From positions 787,001 to 851,000 of the forward strand of contig NZ_CP100647.1 in assembly GCF_024266585.1 (NCBI RefSeq): DNA of 64,000 nt, given 5' to 3'. The DNA comes from Xanthomonas sacchari (lineage in GTDB: Bacteria > Pseudomonadota > Gammaproteobacteria > Xanthomonadales > Xanthomonadaceae). Under the pieces are notes generated by a model. The model had not been told where the DNA came from and made no database searches. It worked only from the letters and a program-made list of their open reading frames with translations. Positions 20,808-29,296 of the stretch are shown piece by piece. Position numbers and translations under genes: made by a program. The stretch's first letter is position 1; each line of letters starts with the position of its first letter.

Positions 20808-21608
20808 ATGACCCGCGTCCCCGTGCCGTCCCTGTCCGCCGCGCGCCGCCTGCTGCTGCTGGGCACGCTGGCGTTGCTCGGGGCCTGCGCGCACGCACCG
20901 CCGCGCAATCCGCTGGCCACCTGGGTGCCGTCGCCGAACTACGACGCACGCCGGCCGATCCTGATCGTCATCCACTACACCGACCAGCACTCGGTGCAGC
21001 AGAGCCTGGACACGCTGCGCTCGCACAACAGCAAGGGCAAGGTCAGCGCGCACTACCTGATCGGCCGCGACGGCACGCGCTACCAGCTGGTCGCCGACCA
21101 GGACCGCGCCTGGCATGGCGGCGCCGGGCGCTGGGGCACCATCACCGACATCAACTCCGCCTCGATCGGCATCGAGCTGGACAACGACGGCAAGACCCCG
21201 TTCGCGCAGGAACAGATCGCCAGCCTGCTGGTGCTGCTCGAGGACCTGTGCACGCGGCTGCGCATCCCGCGCACCCAGGTGGTCGGGCACGAGGACTTCG
21301 CGCCCTCGCGCAAGGTCGACCCGGGCCCGCTGTTCCCGTGGAAGCAACTGGCCGAGGCCGGCTTCGGCCGCTGGCCGGTCGCCGACACGCCGCCGGCCCC
21401 GCCCGGCTTCGATCCGTGGCAGGCGCTGGCGCTGATCGGCTACCCGGTCGACGACCGCGCCGCGACCCTGCGCGCCTTCCACCACCACTACCGCGGCAAC
21501 GAGGCCACCGCCTTCGATGCCGAAGACCTGCGCATCCTGTACGCGCTGACCCAGCCGCTGCTGGCGCGCCCGCAGCCGGCGCCGGCAATGGAGCCGGACG
21601 CGCCCTGA
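20808..21608 (+). CDS. amiD: N-acetylmuramoyl-L-alanine amidase, AmiD-like lipoprotein
   Basis: The 266-residue Amidase_2/PGRP-fold enzyme cleaves the bond between MurNAc and L-Ala. The lipobox LLGAC places the lipidated Cys at residue 27, so it should be an outer-membrane lipoprotein, like E. coli AmiD. Zn-binding and catalytic blocks are visible: ILIVIHYTDQ (His), SAHYLIGRDG, WHGGAG and VVGHEDFAPSRKVDPGPLFPW. A helical C-terminal peptidoglycan-binding-like region follows (WQALALIGYPVDD). It lies 85 bases after the TonB receptor on the same strand and fits a murein peptide scavenging pathway. Confidence 0.93.
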   Translation: MTRVPVPSLSAARRLLLLGTLALLGACAHAPPRNPLATWVPSPNYDARRPILIVIHYTDQHSVQQSLDTLRSHNSKGKVSAHYLIGRDGTRYQLVADQDRAWHGGAGRWGTITDINSASIGIELDNDGKTPFAQEQIASLLVLLEDLCTRLRIPRTQVVGHEDFAPSRKVDPGPLFPWKQLAEAGFGRWPVADTPPAPPGFDPWQALALIGYPVDDRAATLRAFHHHYRGNEATAFDAEDLRILYALTQPLLARPQPAPAMEPDAP

Positions 21609-21723
21609 GCCGGTGCAGTGCGGCGTCGGCACTGCCGTGCCGGCGGCGTGCACGCCTGTCACCTGGCGCCACCGCGGTTCTTGGTAGCATCGCGCGCCAA
21701 TGGACTCCAAAGGACGCAGTGCG

Positions 21724-22647
21724 ATGAGGCGAGGAACCACGGCCCTCTGGGCGGCAACCTTCCTGCTGTTGGGCGGATGCAAGGACAAGGCCGCCGATGC
21801 GCCGGCCGCGGCGCAAACTCCGGCTATGGCGACCGCGCCCGCAGCCCCCGCCGACGCGAGCACGGCGGCACAGCCCGCCGCCGCCGAAGTGCCGGCACCG
21901 GGCCAGGTGCTGGCCGACATCTACGGCGCCAAGGGCGACGGCTCGGCGTCCTACGCCATCGACAACGGCGCGGTGGCCAGCTTCTGGTACGGCGACCGCT
22001 TCGACCTCGGCGGCAAGCAGTACTACACCGGGTTCGCCAACGCCACCGGCGGCAAGTACGACAAGCCCAGGGACACGGCCGGCGACCAGGACCTGCCCGA
22101 CCCGGCGGCCGGCGTCAGCATCAGCCAGGCCACCTACGTGCTCGAAAGCGCCGGCGGCAAGCCCAGCTGGACCCTGTTCCACGCGCAGCGCTGGGCCGGC
22201 GACTTCGGTGCCGACGGCAAGGCCGACACGCTGGACGAACAGCGCAAGCCGCAGAGCACCACCACCAAGGACGGCCACCTGCTGCTGGCGCTGCCGACCA
22301 CCCGCTTCGCCGACGGCATCACCAGTACCGGCTTCGCGGTGTTCACCTTCGACCCGAACAAGAACGACCTGGGCGACTACAAGGGCTGGGTCTACCTGGG
22401 CACGGTCGCCGCCGGCGAGGACAACAGCGCCGCCTGCGACGACCAGGGCACGATGAAGTGCGCCACCAGCACCGGCACGCTGAGCTTCGTGCCGCCCGCC
22501 AGCGGCAACGTGCCGTCGCTGCGGATCGCCCTGCAGGGCACGGTGGTGGAGGGGCCGGGCAAGGTGCGCACGCTGGGCCCGGCCGACGCCGTCACCTACA
22601 CCTACGACCCCGCCAAGCAGCAGTACACCCCGCCGCTGGACCGCTGA
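21724..22647 (+). CDS. Lipoprotein of unknown function (paralogue of the next gene)
   Basis: The 307-residue protein has a lipobox (FLLLGGC) and a long Ala/Pro-rich linker to about residue 65. A folded domain follows with GDGSASYAIDNGAVASFWYG, a QYYTGF motif, a TLFHAQRW motif and FTFDPNKNDLGDY. ATG 21724 is preferred over ATG 21700 because AAAGGA lies just upstream of it. I do not recognise the family. The same domain order recurs in the gene at 23033, without a lipoprotein signal. It sits between an amidase lipoprotein and a type IV effector locus, so a role in the periplasm or as an immunity protein is possible but unproven. Confidence 0.8.
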   Translation: MRRGTTALWAATFLLLGGCKDKAADAPAAAQTPAMATAPAAPADASTAAQPAAAEVPAPGQVLADIYGAKGDGSASYAIDNGAVASFWYGDRFDLGGKQYYTGFANATGGKYDKPRDTAGDQDLPDPAAGVSISQATYVLESAGGKPSWTLFHAQRWAGDFGADGKADTLDEQRKPQSTTTKDGHLLLALPTTRFADGITSTGFAVFTFDPNKNDLGDYKGWVYLGTVAAGEDNSAACDDQGTMKCATSTGTLSFVPPASGNVPSLRIALQGTVVEGPGKVRTLGPADAVTYTYDPAKQQYTPPLDR

Positions 22648-23032
22648 GCGGACCGCGCGGGGGGCACGGCGCGGCGGCGCGCACGGCCGCGGTGGTGTCG
22701 GGCGTTGAACCTGGTTTAAGATGCGCCCCACGGGGCCTGATGATCAGGCGAGTCATTCGCGAGCGGCATGGGATGCTGCACTCGCCCGAAATGCCGGCGT
22801 GGATTGCCGGCGTGCGGTTCGCCATGCGCGACCGCCATCACCGCCCCTGCTCGGGGCCGGCGTGCACGTCACCTTGTTCCGTCCGAAACCGCGCCTGCGG
22901 GGAGCGTCCGCTCCGTGCCGGGTGCCGCGTCCGCGACGTGCGCCGCGCGCGTCGCGCGGGCGGCGGTCGGGCGCATCGGAACGCGCAGGTGGGTTCTTCC
23001 GGCTTCTTCTCCGACTACAGGATGTTCTGGAC
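22648..23032. other. Intergenic gap without supported gene
   Basis: These 385 bases lie between two paralogous genes. The frame of the downstream gene stays open through most of it, but the encoded peptide is Arg/Ala/Pro-rich without recognisable structure or ribosome site, so I read it as non-coding leader and promoter DNA. Confidence 0.5.
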
Positions 23033-23818
23033 ATGTCCAACGACAACAAGCGCGCCGCCGCTCCCGAAGCGCCACCCGATGCCGGCAGCGTGCTGTACCT
23101 GATCTACGGCCGGGACGGCGATGGCGCCGTGTCCTACGAGATCGACAACGGCGCGGTGGTGAATTTCTGGGGCGGCCAGCATTTCGAACTGGACGGCAAG
23201 CACTACTACACCGGTTTCAGCTACGCCACGCCGGGCCGGTACGGCATCGACGATGCGGAAACCTTCCCGCACCCGGGCGAAGGCGTCTCGCTCGGCGCCG
23301 CCACCTTCCTGCTGACCATGCCGGGCGGCGAGCGGCCATGGATGGTGCTGCACGCGCAGCGCTACGTCGGCAGCTTCGGCGCCTACGCGCGGGCCGATGC
23401 CGTCGATCCCACCCGCGCGCCGCAGCAGCATGCGCTCGGCGACGGCCGGTTGCTGCTGGCCGTGCCCACCGCCCGCTTCGGCAACGGCATCACCGAAGCC
23501 GGCTTCGCGCTGTTCGTGTTCGACCCGAACCGGCACGACCTCGGCGATTACCGCAGCTGGGTGTATTGCGGCACGGTGGCGGCCGGCGAGGACAACGAGG
23601 CGGCCAGCGACCCGGACGGGGTGGTGCCGCATGTGTCCAGCAGCGGCACGCTGGAATTCCAGGCGGTGCCCGGCCAGCGCATGCCGGCGCTGCGGGTGGC
23701 GCTGCACGGCACCGCGATCGCCGGTCCCGGCCGCGCGCGCCTGCTCGATGCCGGCGACGTGCTGCAGTACGCCTACGACCCGGACAGCGCGCAGTACCAG
23801 CCGGTCCCCAACGCATGA
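23033..23818 (+). CDS. Unknown protein, non-lipidated paralogue of the upstream lipoprotein
   Basis: The 261-residue product parallels the lipoprotein at 21724 block by block: GDGAVSYEIDNGAVVNFWGG, KHYYTGFSYAT, MVLHAQRYVGSFG, RLLLAVPTARFGNGITEAGF, FVFDPNRHDLGDY, WVYCGTVAAGEDN and LQYAYDPDSAQYQP. It has no signal peptide or lipobox from the ATG used here (AGGA 11 bases upstream). The pair probably arose by tandem duplication, with one copy exported and one cytosolic. Function is unknown. Confidence 0.78.
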   Translation: MSNDNKRAAAPEAPPDAGSVLYLIYGRDGDGAVSYEIDNGAVVNFWGGQHFELDGKHYYTGFSYATPGRYGIDDAETFPHPGEGVSLGAATFLLTMPGGERPWMVLHAQRYVGSFGAYARADAVDPTRAPQQHALGDGRLLLAVPTARFGNGITEAGFALFVFDPNRHDLGDYRSWVYCGTVAAGEDNEAASDPDGVVPHVSSSGTLEFQAVPGQRMPALRVALHGTAIAGPGRARLLDAGDVLQYAYDPDSAQYQPVPNA

Positions 23819-23974
23819 CCCCCGTGGCGCGCGGCGGCGCGCCGCTGGACGCAGCACCGGATGTTCCGCAGTACGCAATCGTTCTGTTGACCGCGCACTA
23901 ACAAGCTCATGGACGAGCTCGGTTGACCCAGGCGGCCGCGATGGCCGTACCTCAACCTCAAGGAGTTACACGAG

Positions 23975-25879
23975 ATGGCACGTGATACCACCAAGGCAGA
24001 GAATCTCGACATCATCGAGCGGGAAGCCAGGCAGCGGCAGATTCCGGTCGACGATTTCCTGCGCTTCGCCTACATCGAAACCGGCGGCCGCTTCGACGAG
24101 CAGGCCAGCCGTGGTCCCAACAGCGCCAAGGGGCTGTTCCAGTTCACCCCCGGCGCCGCCAGCGCCTACGGCATCCGCGGCCGCGAACTCGACGCGGTGG
24201 CCAACACCGATGCCGCCGCGCACATGTACCAGGACAACCGCAACAGCCTGACCCGCCAGCACGAGCGCGATGGCCGCGGCTACCTGTCCGGCAAGGCGCA
24301 GCCCGACGGCCTGGACATGTACATGGCGCACCAGCAGGGCGCCGGCGGCTACCGCTCCATCCAGGCCGCCATCGCCACCGGCCACTTCGCGCTGAAGGGC
24401 ACTCGCGCCAACATTCTCAACAACGTCCCCGGCGAAAAGGACGCGCAGGGCGCGCGCCAGTTCCAGGCCTACACCGGCACCTTGCTGGCCGACTTCAAGA
24501 CGCTGTCCGACCACGACATGGCCAAGGCCTTCGTGAAGTACTGGGACGCCAAGTACGACCACATCGCGATCCCGGAAAAGGGCATCAAGCCGCGCGCCGA
24601 GGGCCAGGCCGCGCCGGCGCGCGCGCCGACGCACGCAGGCGGCAGGCAGGGCGGCCACGACGGCATCGCGCTGACCGCCGCCTACGAGCTGGGCGTCAAG
24701 CACGACGACGTGAAGTACGCGATCAACGTCAAGAGCAGCAAGTACTACCACCCTGGCGTGGACGGCAAGCACCTGGCGCAGGGCTACATCGACTGCTCCG
24801 GCTGGGTGACCGAGCTGCAGAACGCGACGATGAACGAGATCAACGGCAAGGCCGGTCGCGACGTGTTCACCCAGAAGGACATGTTGGCGCAGGGCATGGT
24901 CGGCTCCGGCGAGATCGTCAAGAAGGCCTTCGACAGCTCGGGCGTGCTGCTGCAGGGCAAGGACGTGTTCAAGCCCGGCGCGCTGAAGGAAGGCATGGTC
25001 ATCGGCGTGGATTCGGGCAAGACCGCGCACGAGCACTGGAAGGGCATCGACCACATCATGATGGTCGTGCGCGATCCCAAGAGCGGCGAGCTGCTGGTCA
25101 GCCAGTCCACCGGCAGCAAGGGCGTCAACACCATGCCGCTGGACGACTACCTGGCCACGCACCAGAACGCCAAGCTGTTCGCCTCCGATCCGCTGGCCAA
25201 GGCCCGCGACCTGCTGCAGGACCGCCAGCAGACCCAGGCGCAGAGCCAGGGCACGCAGGAGCCGCGCACGGCGCTGAAGCCGGGCGAGCAGGGCGCCGAC
25301 GTCAAGGCGATGCAGCAACGGCTGATCGAACTGGGCGTCAAGGACGACCAGGGCAAGCTGCTCAGCGGCACCGGCTACTACGGCGAGCGCACCCAGCAGG
25401 TGGTCGCCAACCTGCAGCGCGAGAAGGGCCTGGCGCCGACCGGCATCGCCGACAAGGCCACGCTCGAGGCGATCGCCAGGCAGCCGGCGCCGGCCAAGGC
25501 CGACGCGGCGGCGCCGGCCGACAACCCGCTGTACAAGCAGGCCCTGGACCACCTGCAGAAGCAGGGGCCCAATGGCGGCTTCAATAGCGCCGAGGAGATG
25601 CAGCGCGCTGCTGGCCAAATCGCGTTCGAGGCCAAGGTGAGCGGCATGCAGCGCATCGACGATCTGGTGCTCAGCGGCGACCGTCGCGGCCTGATCGCGG
25701 TGCAGCGCAATCCCGACAATCCGCACGACGTCAATCGTGCCTACGTGGACCGGCAGCAGGCCGCGTCGGTGCCGCTGGAGCGCAGCCAGCAGCAACTGGC
25801 CGCCGAAACCCAGCGGCAGGCGCAGGAACAACCGCAGCAGCCGGACCCGCTGCGCGAAAGGACCCAGCCGCCGCGCTGA
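23975..25879 (+). CDS. XVIPCD-containing type IV secretion effector, murein-degrading (X-Tfe)
   Basis: The 634-residue protein has four parts. Residues 20-110 resemble a lytic transglycosylase: FAYIETGG with Glu35 as likely catalytic acid, then KGLFQFTPGAASAYG. Residues 225-400 resemble an NlpC/P60 peptidase, with Cys274 in YIDCSGW and His360 in IDHIMMV. Residues 434-505 are a PG_binding_1 module. Residues 515-620 form the XVIPCD domain (FEAKVSGMQRIDDLV, VQRNPDNPHDVNRAYVDRQQA), ending in a Gln-rich tail. XVIPCD directs toxins into the antibacterial T4SS of Xanthomonadales. There is no Sec signal. AAGGAG precedes the ATG. An LprI-like lipoprotein and a second effector follow directly. Confidence 0.88.
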   Translation: MARDTTKAENLDIIEREARQRQIPVDDFLRFAYIETGGRFDEQASRGPNSAKGLFQFTPGAASAYGIRGRELDAVANTDAAAHMYQDNRNSLTRQHERDGRGYLSGKAQPDGLDMYMAHQQGAGGYRSIQAAIATGHFALKGTRANILNNVPGEKDAQGARQFQAYTGTLLADFKTLSDHDMAKAFVKYWDAKYDHIAIPEKGIKPRAEGQAAPARAPTHAGGRQGGHDGIALTAAYELGVKHDDVKYAINVKSSKYYHPGVDGKHLAQGYIDCSGWVTELQNATMNEINGKAGRDVFTQKDMLAQGMVGSGEIVKKAFDSSGVLLQGKDVFKPGALKEGMVIGVDSGKTAHEHWKGIDHIMMVVRDPKSGELLVSQSTGSKGVNTMPLDDYLATHQNAKLFASDPLAKARDLLQDRQQTQAQSQGTQEPRTALKPGEQGADVKAMQQRLIELGVKDDQGKLLSGTGYYGERTQQVVANLQREKGLAPTGIADKATLEAIARQPAPAKADAAAPADNPLYKQALDHLQKQGPNGGFNSAEEMQRAAGQIAFEAKVSGMQRIDDLVLSGDRRGLIAVQRNPDNPHDVNRAYVDRQQAASVPLERSQQQLAAETQRQAQEQPQQPDPLRERTQPPR

Positions 25880-26097
25880 TCGGTGTTTCCGGCAACGGCC
25901 GCCGTCTTGCATGTCGCGCGGCGGTGGTCGTGCGTGGCGATGGCGGCGGCCATTGCCACGTATGCGCCGACGCGACATTGCCCAACGCCGGCCAAACACG
26001 ATCACCCGCCATCGCGGCGTGCGATGGACAGCGAACGCAACGATCGCTTAGAACCTCGCTTTTCCGCTCGCGCAAACGACAAGGACGCAACCCGACC

Positions 26098-26643
26098 ATG
26101 GCCATCGCCAAGGCTTTCCAAGGCTCTTCCCTGCTGCTGTTGTGCGTGGCCACTGCCGCCTGCAGCGCGCCGTCTTCCACGCCCAGCCAGTCCCAGGCAC
26201 CGGCCACTCCGGCTGCGGCCGCTGCCGCCTCGCACGATGCCGGCACCCAGGCCGATGCGGGCGCCGCCACGCCGGCCGCCACGCCGGCCGCCGCGCCAGC
26301 GACGCCCAGCCCTTCCCCCGCTTCAGGAGATTCCCCCGTGCTGCGACCGTCCTACGACACCTGCATCACCGCCGCCGGCGGCGCCACCCCGGCGATGCTG
26401 GACTGCATTTCCGACGAACACGCCTACCAGGACCAGCGCCTCAACACCGCCTACAAGGCGGCGATGGCCAAGCTCGGCGAGAGCGAGCAGCACGCGCTGC
26501 GCGAGCGGCAGCGGCAGTGGATCGCCGAGCGCGACGAGAAGTGCGTCGCCGATCCGGACGGCGGCCAGGCCGAGCGTGTGGATGCGGCCGAATGCCGGCT
26601 GGAAATGACCGCACGCCGCGCCGACGAACTCGAAGCGCACTGA
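26098..26643 (+). CDS. LprI/DUF1311-like lipoprotein, probable immunity protein (X-Tfi)
   Basis: The 181-residue lipoprotein has a lipobox with Cys22 (ATAAC), a 60-residue Ala/Pro/Thr linker long enough to reach the murein, and a C-terminal DUF1311 domain at about 85-178. The domain shows paired cysteines (DTCIT, LDCIS, EKCVA, AECRL) and the LNTAYKAAM and RQRQWIAERD blocks. LprI-type domains inhibit lysozymes, and lipoproteins of this type are the usual partners of XVIPCD effectors. Its position between the two effectors supports protection of the producing cell, but which effector it blocks cannot be told from sequence. Confidence 0.85.
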   Translation: MAIAKAFQGSSLLLLCVATAACSAPSSTPSQSQAPATPAAAAAASHDAGTQADAGAATPAATPAAAPATPSPSPASGDSPVLRPSYDTCITAAGGATPAMLDCISDEHAYQDQRLNTAYKAAMAKLGESEQHALRERQRQWIAERDEKCVADPDGGQAERVDAAECRLEMTARRADELEAH

Positions 26644-26711
26644 TTGCACCTGTGCAGTGAACCCCGACGCACGGCGCCTTCCACGCCGCGCGTCCAGCCA
26701 AGGAGATTGCG

Positions 26712-28076
26712 ATGAGCGACAAGGATTGGGAACTGGGCCAGACCTCCAAACACTACGAGACCGGCGGCCGCGGCGCGTCGACCGTGTCCTCCGGCGTCGA
26801 CGACCCGGGCGGCGTGTCCTACGGCTCGTACCAGATGACCTCGCAGACCACCACCCGTGAGGGCAAGGTCATCAACGGCGGCACCGTCGCCGCGTTCGTC
26901 CGGGACAGCAAGTACAGCGACGACTTCGCCGGCCTCAAGCCGGGCTCGGACGCGTTCAGCGCCAAGTGGAAGGAGCTGGCCAGGACCGACCCCGGCTTCG
27001 GCCAGGAACAGCACGACTACATCAAGCGCACCCACTTCGACAAACTGGTCGACCGGCTCAAGGACAAGGGCCTGGACCTGTCCGACCGCGGCCCGGCGGT
27101 GCAGGATGCGATGTGGAGCACCGCGGTCCAGTACGGCCCCGGCAGCGACAGGAAGCCGGGCGGTTCCGGCGTGTTCCTGCGCGCGATGGAAGAGAAGTTC
27201 GGCAAGCAGGCCGACCTGTCGAAGATTTCCGACAAGGAGATCGTCAGCGCGGTGCAGGACTACAAGGCCGAGCACGTCAAGGAGCTGTTCCCGCGCGTGC
27301 ACCAGCAGAAGACCCTGGATTCGCTGCAGCACCGCGCCGAGAACGAGAAGGCCGACCTGCTCAAGCTGGCCGACCTCGGCAAGACCGTCGCCAAGCCGGA
27401 CGAGTCGCGCGACGCGCACACGGCACCGAAGCCGCACGACGGCCATCGCGCGCCGGCCGCGCACGGCGGCGTGCTGGCGCGCAATGCGCAGGGCGAGGCG
27501 GTGCAGGGCCTGCAGGAGAAGCTGGCCACGCTCGGCTACCTGGACGCCAAGGATGCGATCGGCACCTACGGCCCCAAGACCGAAGCGGCGGTGGAGAAGT
27601 ACCAGCGCGACCAGCACCTGAAGGGCGTGGACGGCAAGGCCGGCCCGGAGACGCTGGCCGCGATCGAGCGCAGCGTGCAGCGGCAGCAGGGCGTGGAGCA
27701 GCTGCGGCGCGACAACCCGCTGTTCGACCAGGCGGTCGCGCAGCTGGAAAAGCAGGGGCGCCACGGTGGCTACGGCGACCGCGAGGCCATGCAGCGCGCG
27801 GCCGGGCAGTTGGCGTTCGAGGCCAAGGTCAGCGGCATGTCGCGCATCGACGACCTGGTCGCCAGCACCGATGGCCGCGGCATAATCGCGGTGCAGCGCA
27901 ATCCGGAGAACGCGCACGACGTGCATCGCGCCTATGTCGATCGCCAGCAGGCGGCGACCGTGCCGCTGGAGCAGAGCCAGCAGCAACTGGCGGCCGAGAC
28001 CCAGCGTCAGGCCCAGGAACGGCAGGTGCAGGACCCGCAGCGCACTCAAACCCAGGCGCAGCTGCCCGGGCGCTGA
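26712..28076 (+). CDS. Second XVIPCD type IV effector with lysozyme-like N-terminal region
   Basis: The 454-residue protein has an N-terminal region of about 200 residues containing GGRGASTVSSGVDDPGGVSYG and YQMTS. This pattern recurs in phage- and VgrG-associated predicted muramidases, but I cannot assign a GH family. A PG_binding_1 module follows at about 256-320 (VQGLQEKLATLGYLDAKDAIG), then an XVIPCD domain at about 333-430 that is close to that of the upstream effector, and a Gln-rich tail. A strong AAGGAG lies eight bases before the ATG. There is no Sec signal. It is probably injected by the T4SS into rival bacteria to attack their wall. Confidence 0.86.
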   Translation: MSDKDWELGQTSKHYETGGRGASTVSSGVDDPGGVSYGSYQMTSQTTTREGKVINGGTVAAFVRDSKYSDDFAGLKPGSDAFSAKWKELARTDPGFGQEQHDYIKRTHFDKLVDRLKDKGLDLSDRGPAVQDAMWSTAVQYGPGSDRKPGGSGVFLRAMEEKFGKQADLSKISDKEIVSAVQDYKAEHVKELFPRVHQQKTLDSLQHRAENEKADLLKLADLGKTVAKPDESRDAHTAPKPHDGHRAPAAHGGVLARNAQGEAVQGLQEKLATLGYLDAKDAIGTYGPKTEAAVEKYQRDQHLKGVDGKAGPETLAAIERSVQRQQGVEQLRRDNPLFDQAVAQLEKQGRHGGYGDREAMQRAAGQLAFEAKVSGMSRIDDLVASTDGRGIIAVQRNPENAHDVHRAYVDRQQAATVPLEQSQQQLAAETQRQAQERQVQDPQRTQTQAQLPGR

Positions 28077-28185
28077 CGCGCGCCGCGCAGGGCGGCCATC
28101 GGCGCGCGCCGGTGGCCACCGTGCGGCGCGCTCCGCAGATCGCGCAGCACAGGCGGGGCGGTGGTGCAGGACAGCGGCAGCGGCC

Positions 28186-28965
28186 ATGGCCTATGCTGCG
28201 CAGATGCCGCATGCCCACCGCTCCCGCTGCCGCTGTCCGTCGCGCCCCTGGCGCCGGCACGGCACGCTGCGGGCGCTGGGCCTGGCGTTCGTGTTCGCCG
28301 TCGCGCCCGCCACGTTCGCTGGGGAACCGACCACCTCGCCGGCCACCACGCCGGCGCAGGCGGGACTGGTCGACGTGCATGCGCTGGCGCCGGACATCGC
28401 GATGGACATCCGTTACGCCGGCCACGACAACTTCACCGGACGTCCGGTGCCGGGCTACGACGCGCCCAAGTGCTATCTGCTGGCGCCGGCTGCTAAGGCC
28501 TTGGCGCAGGTGCAGCGCGACCTGCAGGCCAAGGGCTACCGCCTGCAGGTGTTCGACTGCTACCGTCCGCAGCGTTCGGTCCGCGCCTTCGTCGCCTGGG
28601 CGCGCGATCCGCAGGATCAGCTGGCCAAGGCGCGCTATTACCCGAACCTGGACAAAGGCGTGCTGCTCGGCGACTACATCGCCGAACGCTCCGGCCACAG
28701 CCGCGGCGCCACTGTCGACCTGGGCGTGCTGGACTGCCGCCAGGGCCCCTGCCGTGCGCTGGACATGGGCACCGGCTTCGACTTCTTCGACCCCAGCGCG
28801 CACACCGACACCCCGGTCATCGACGCCACCCAGCGCGCGCACCGCCAGCAACTGCTGAAGGCGATGGCCGCGCGCGGCTTCGTCAACTACCCGATGGAGT
28901 GGTGGCACTACACCTTCCAGCCCGAGCCCAGCCCCGACGTCGCCTTCGACGTGCCGGTGCGCTAG
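28186..28965 (+). CDS. D-alanyl-D-alanine dipeptidase (M15D, VanX/DdpX-like), exported
   Basis: The 259-residue zinc dipeptidase has the M15 signature SGHSRGATVDLG (His and Asp ligands) and the C-terminal EWWHYTF (base Glu and third zinc His). The N-terminus is Arg-rich followed by a hydrophobic core (LRALGLAFVFAVAPATFA), so it is probably exported. Start is uncertain between ATG 28186 and ATG 28204; neither has a strong ribosome site. It cleaves D-Ala-D-Ala, probably for reuse of wall-derived dipeptide. The export signal argues against it being a third T4SS effector despite its position 109 bases behind one. Confidence 0.9.
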   Translation: MAYAAQMPHAHRSRCRCPSRPWRRHGTLRALGLAFVFAVAPATFAGEPTTSPATTPAQAGLVDVHALAPDIAMDIRYAGHDNFTGRPVPGYDAPKCYLLAPAAKALAQVQRDLQAKGYRLQVFDCYRPQRSVRAFVAWARDPQDQLAKARYYPNLDKGVLLGDYIAERSGHSRGATVDLGVLDCRQGPCRALDMGTGFDFFDPSAHTDTPVIDATQRAHRQQLLKAMAARGFVNYPMEWWHYTFQPEPSPDVAFDVPVR

Positions 28966-28994
28966 CGGTTTGCGATCACCGCCACGGAACCCGC

Positions 28995-29192
28995 ATGACC
29001 GGTACCCACCAATTCGTCGACCTGCCATGTCCTTACTGCGGCGAATGGATCGATGTCGCGCTGGATCCGTCGGTGGACGTGCAGCAGTACGTGGAGGACT
29101 GCCAGGTGTGCTGCAAGCCGATGCTGATGACGGTGCGCTGGGACGAGGACGGCGCGCCGGTGGTGAGCGCGATCGCCGAAAACGCCAGTTGA
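28995..29192 (+). CDS. CPXCG-motif cysteine-rich small protein
   Basis: The 65-residue protein has two cysteine pairs, LPCPYCGEW and DCQVCCKP, consistent with a small zinc ribbon. It matches a conserved proteobacterial small-protein family named for its CPxCG motif, whose biochemical role is not known to me. It is independent of the flanking genes as far as the sequence shows. Confidence 0.85.
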   Translation: MTGTHQFVDLPCPYCGEWIDVALDPSVDVQQYVEDCQVCCKPMLMTVRWDEDGAPVVSAIAENAS

Positions 29193-29296
29193 TCCGCGCG
29201 CCGGCGCGGCGCGGTCGGATGCCGCTGCGCGCGCCGCGCCGTACGCCGATGCGCGACACCCTCTAGACTTGCGGCCTTGCCGACCGAGGACACCCG

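Noticed and set aside
22721-23032. N-terminal extension of the 23033 gene by about 100 codons
   Set aside because: The frame is open but the peptide is Arg/Pro/Ala-rich and has no counterpart in the paralogue at 21724.
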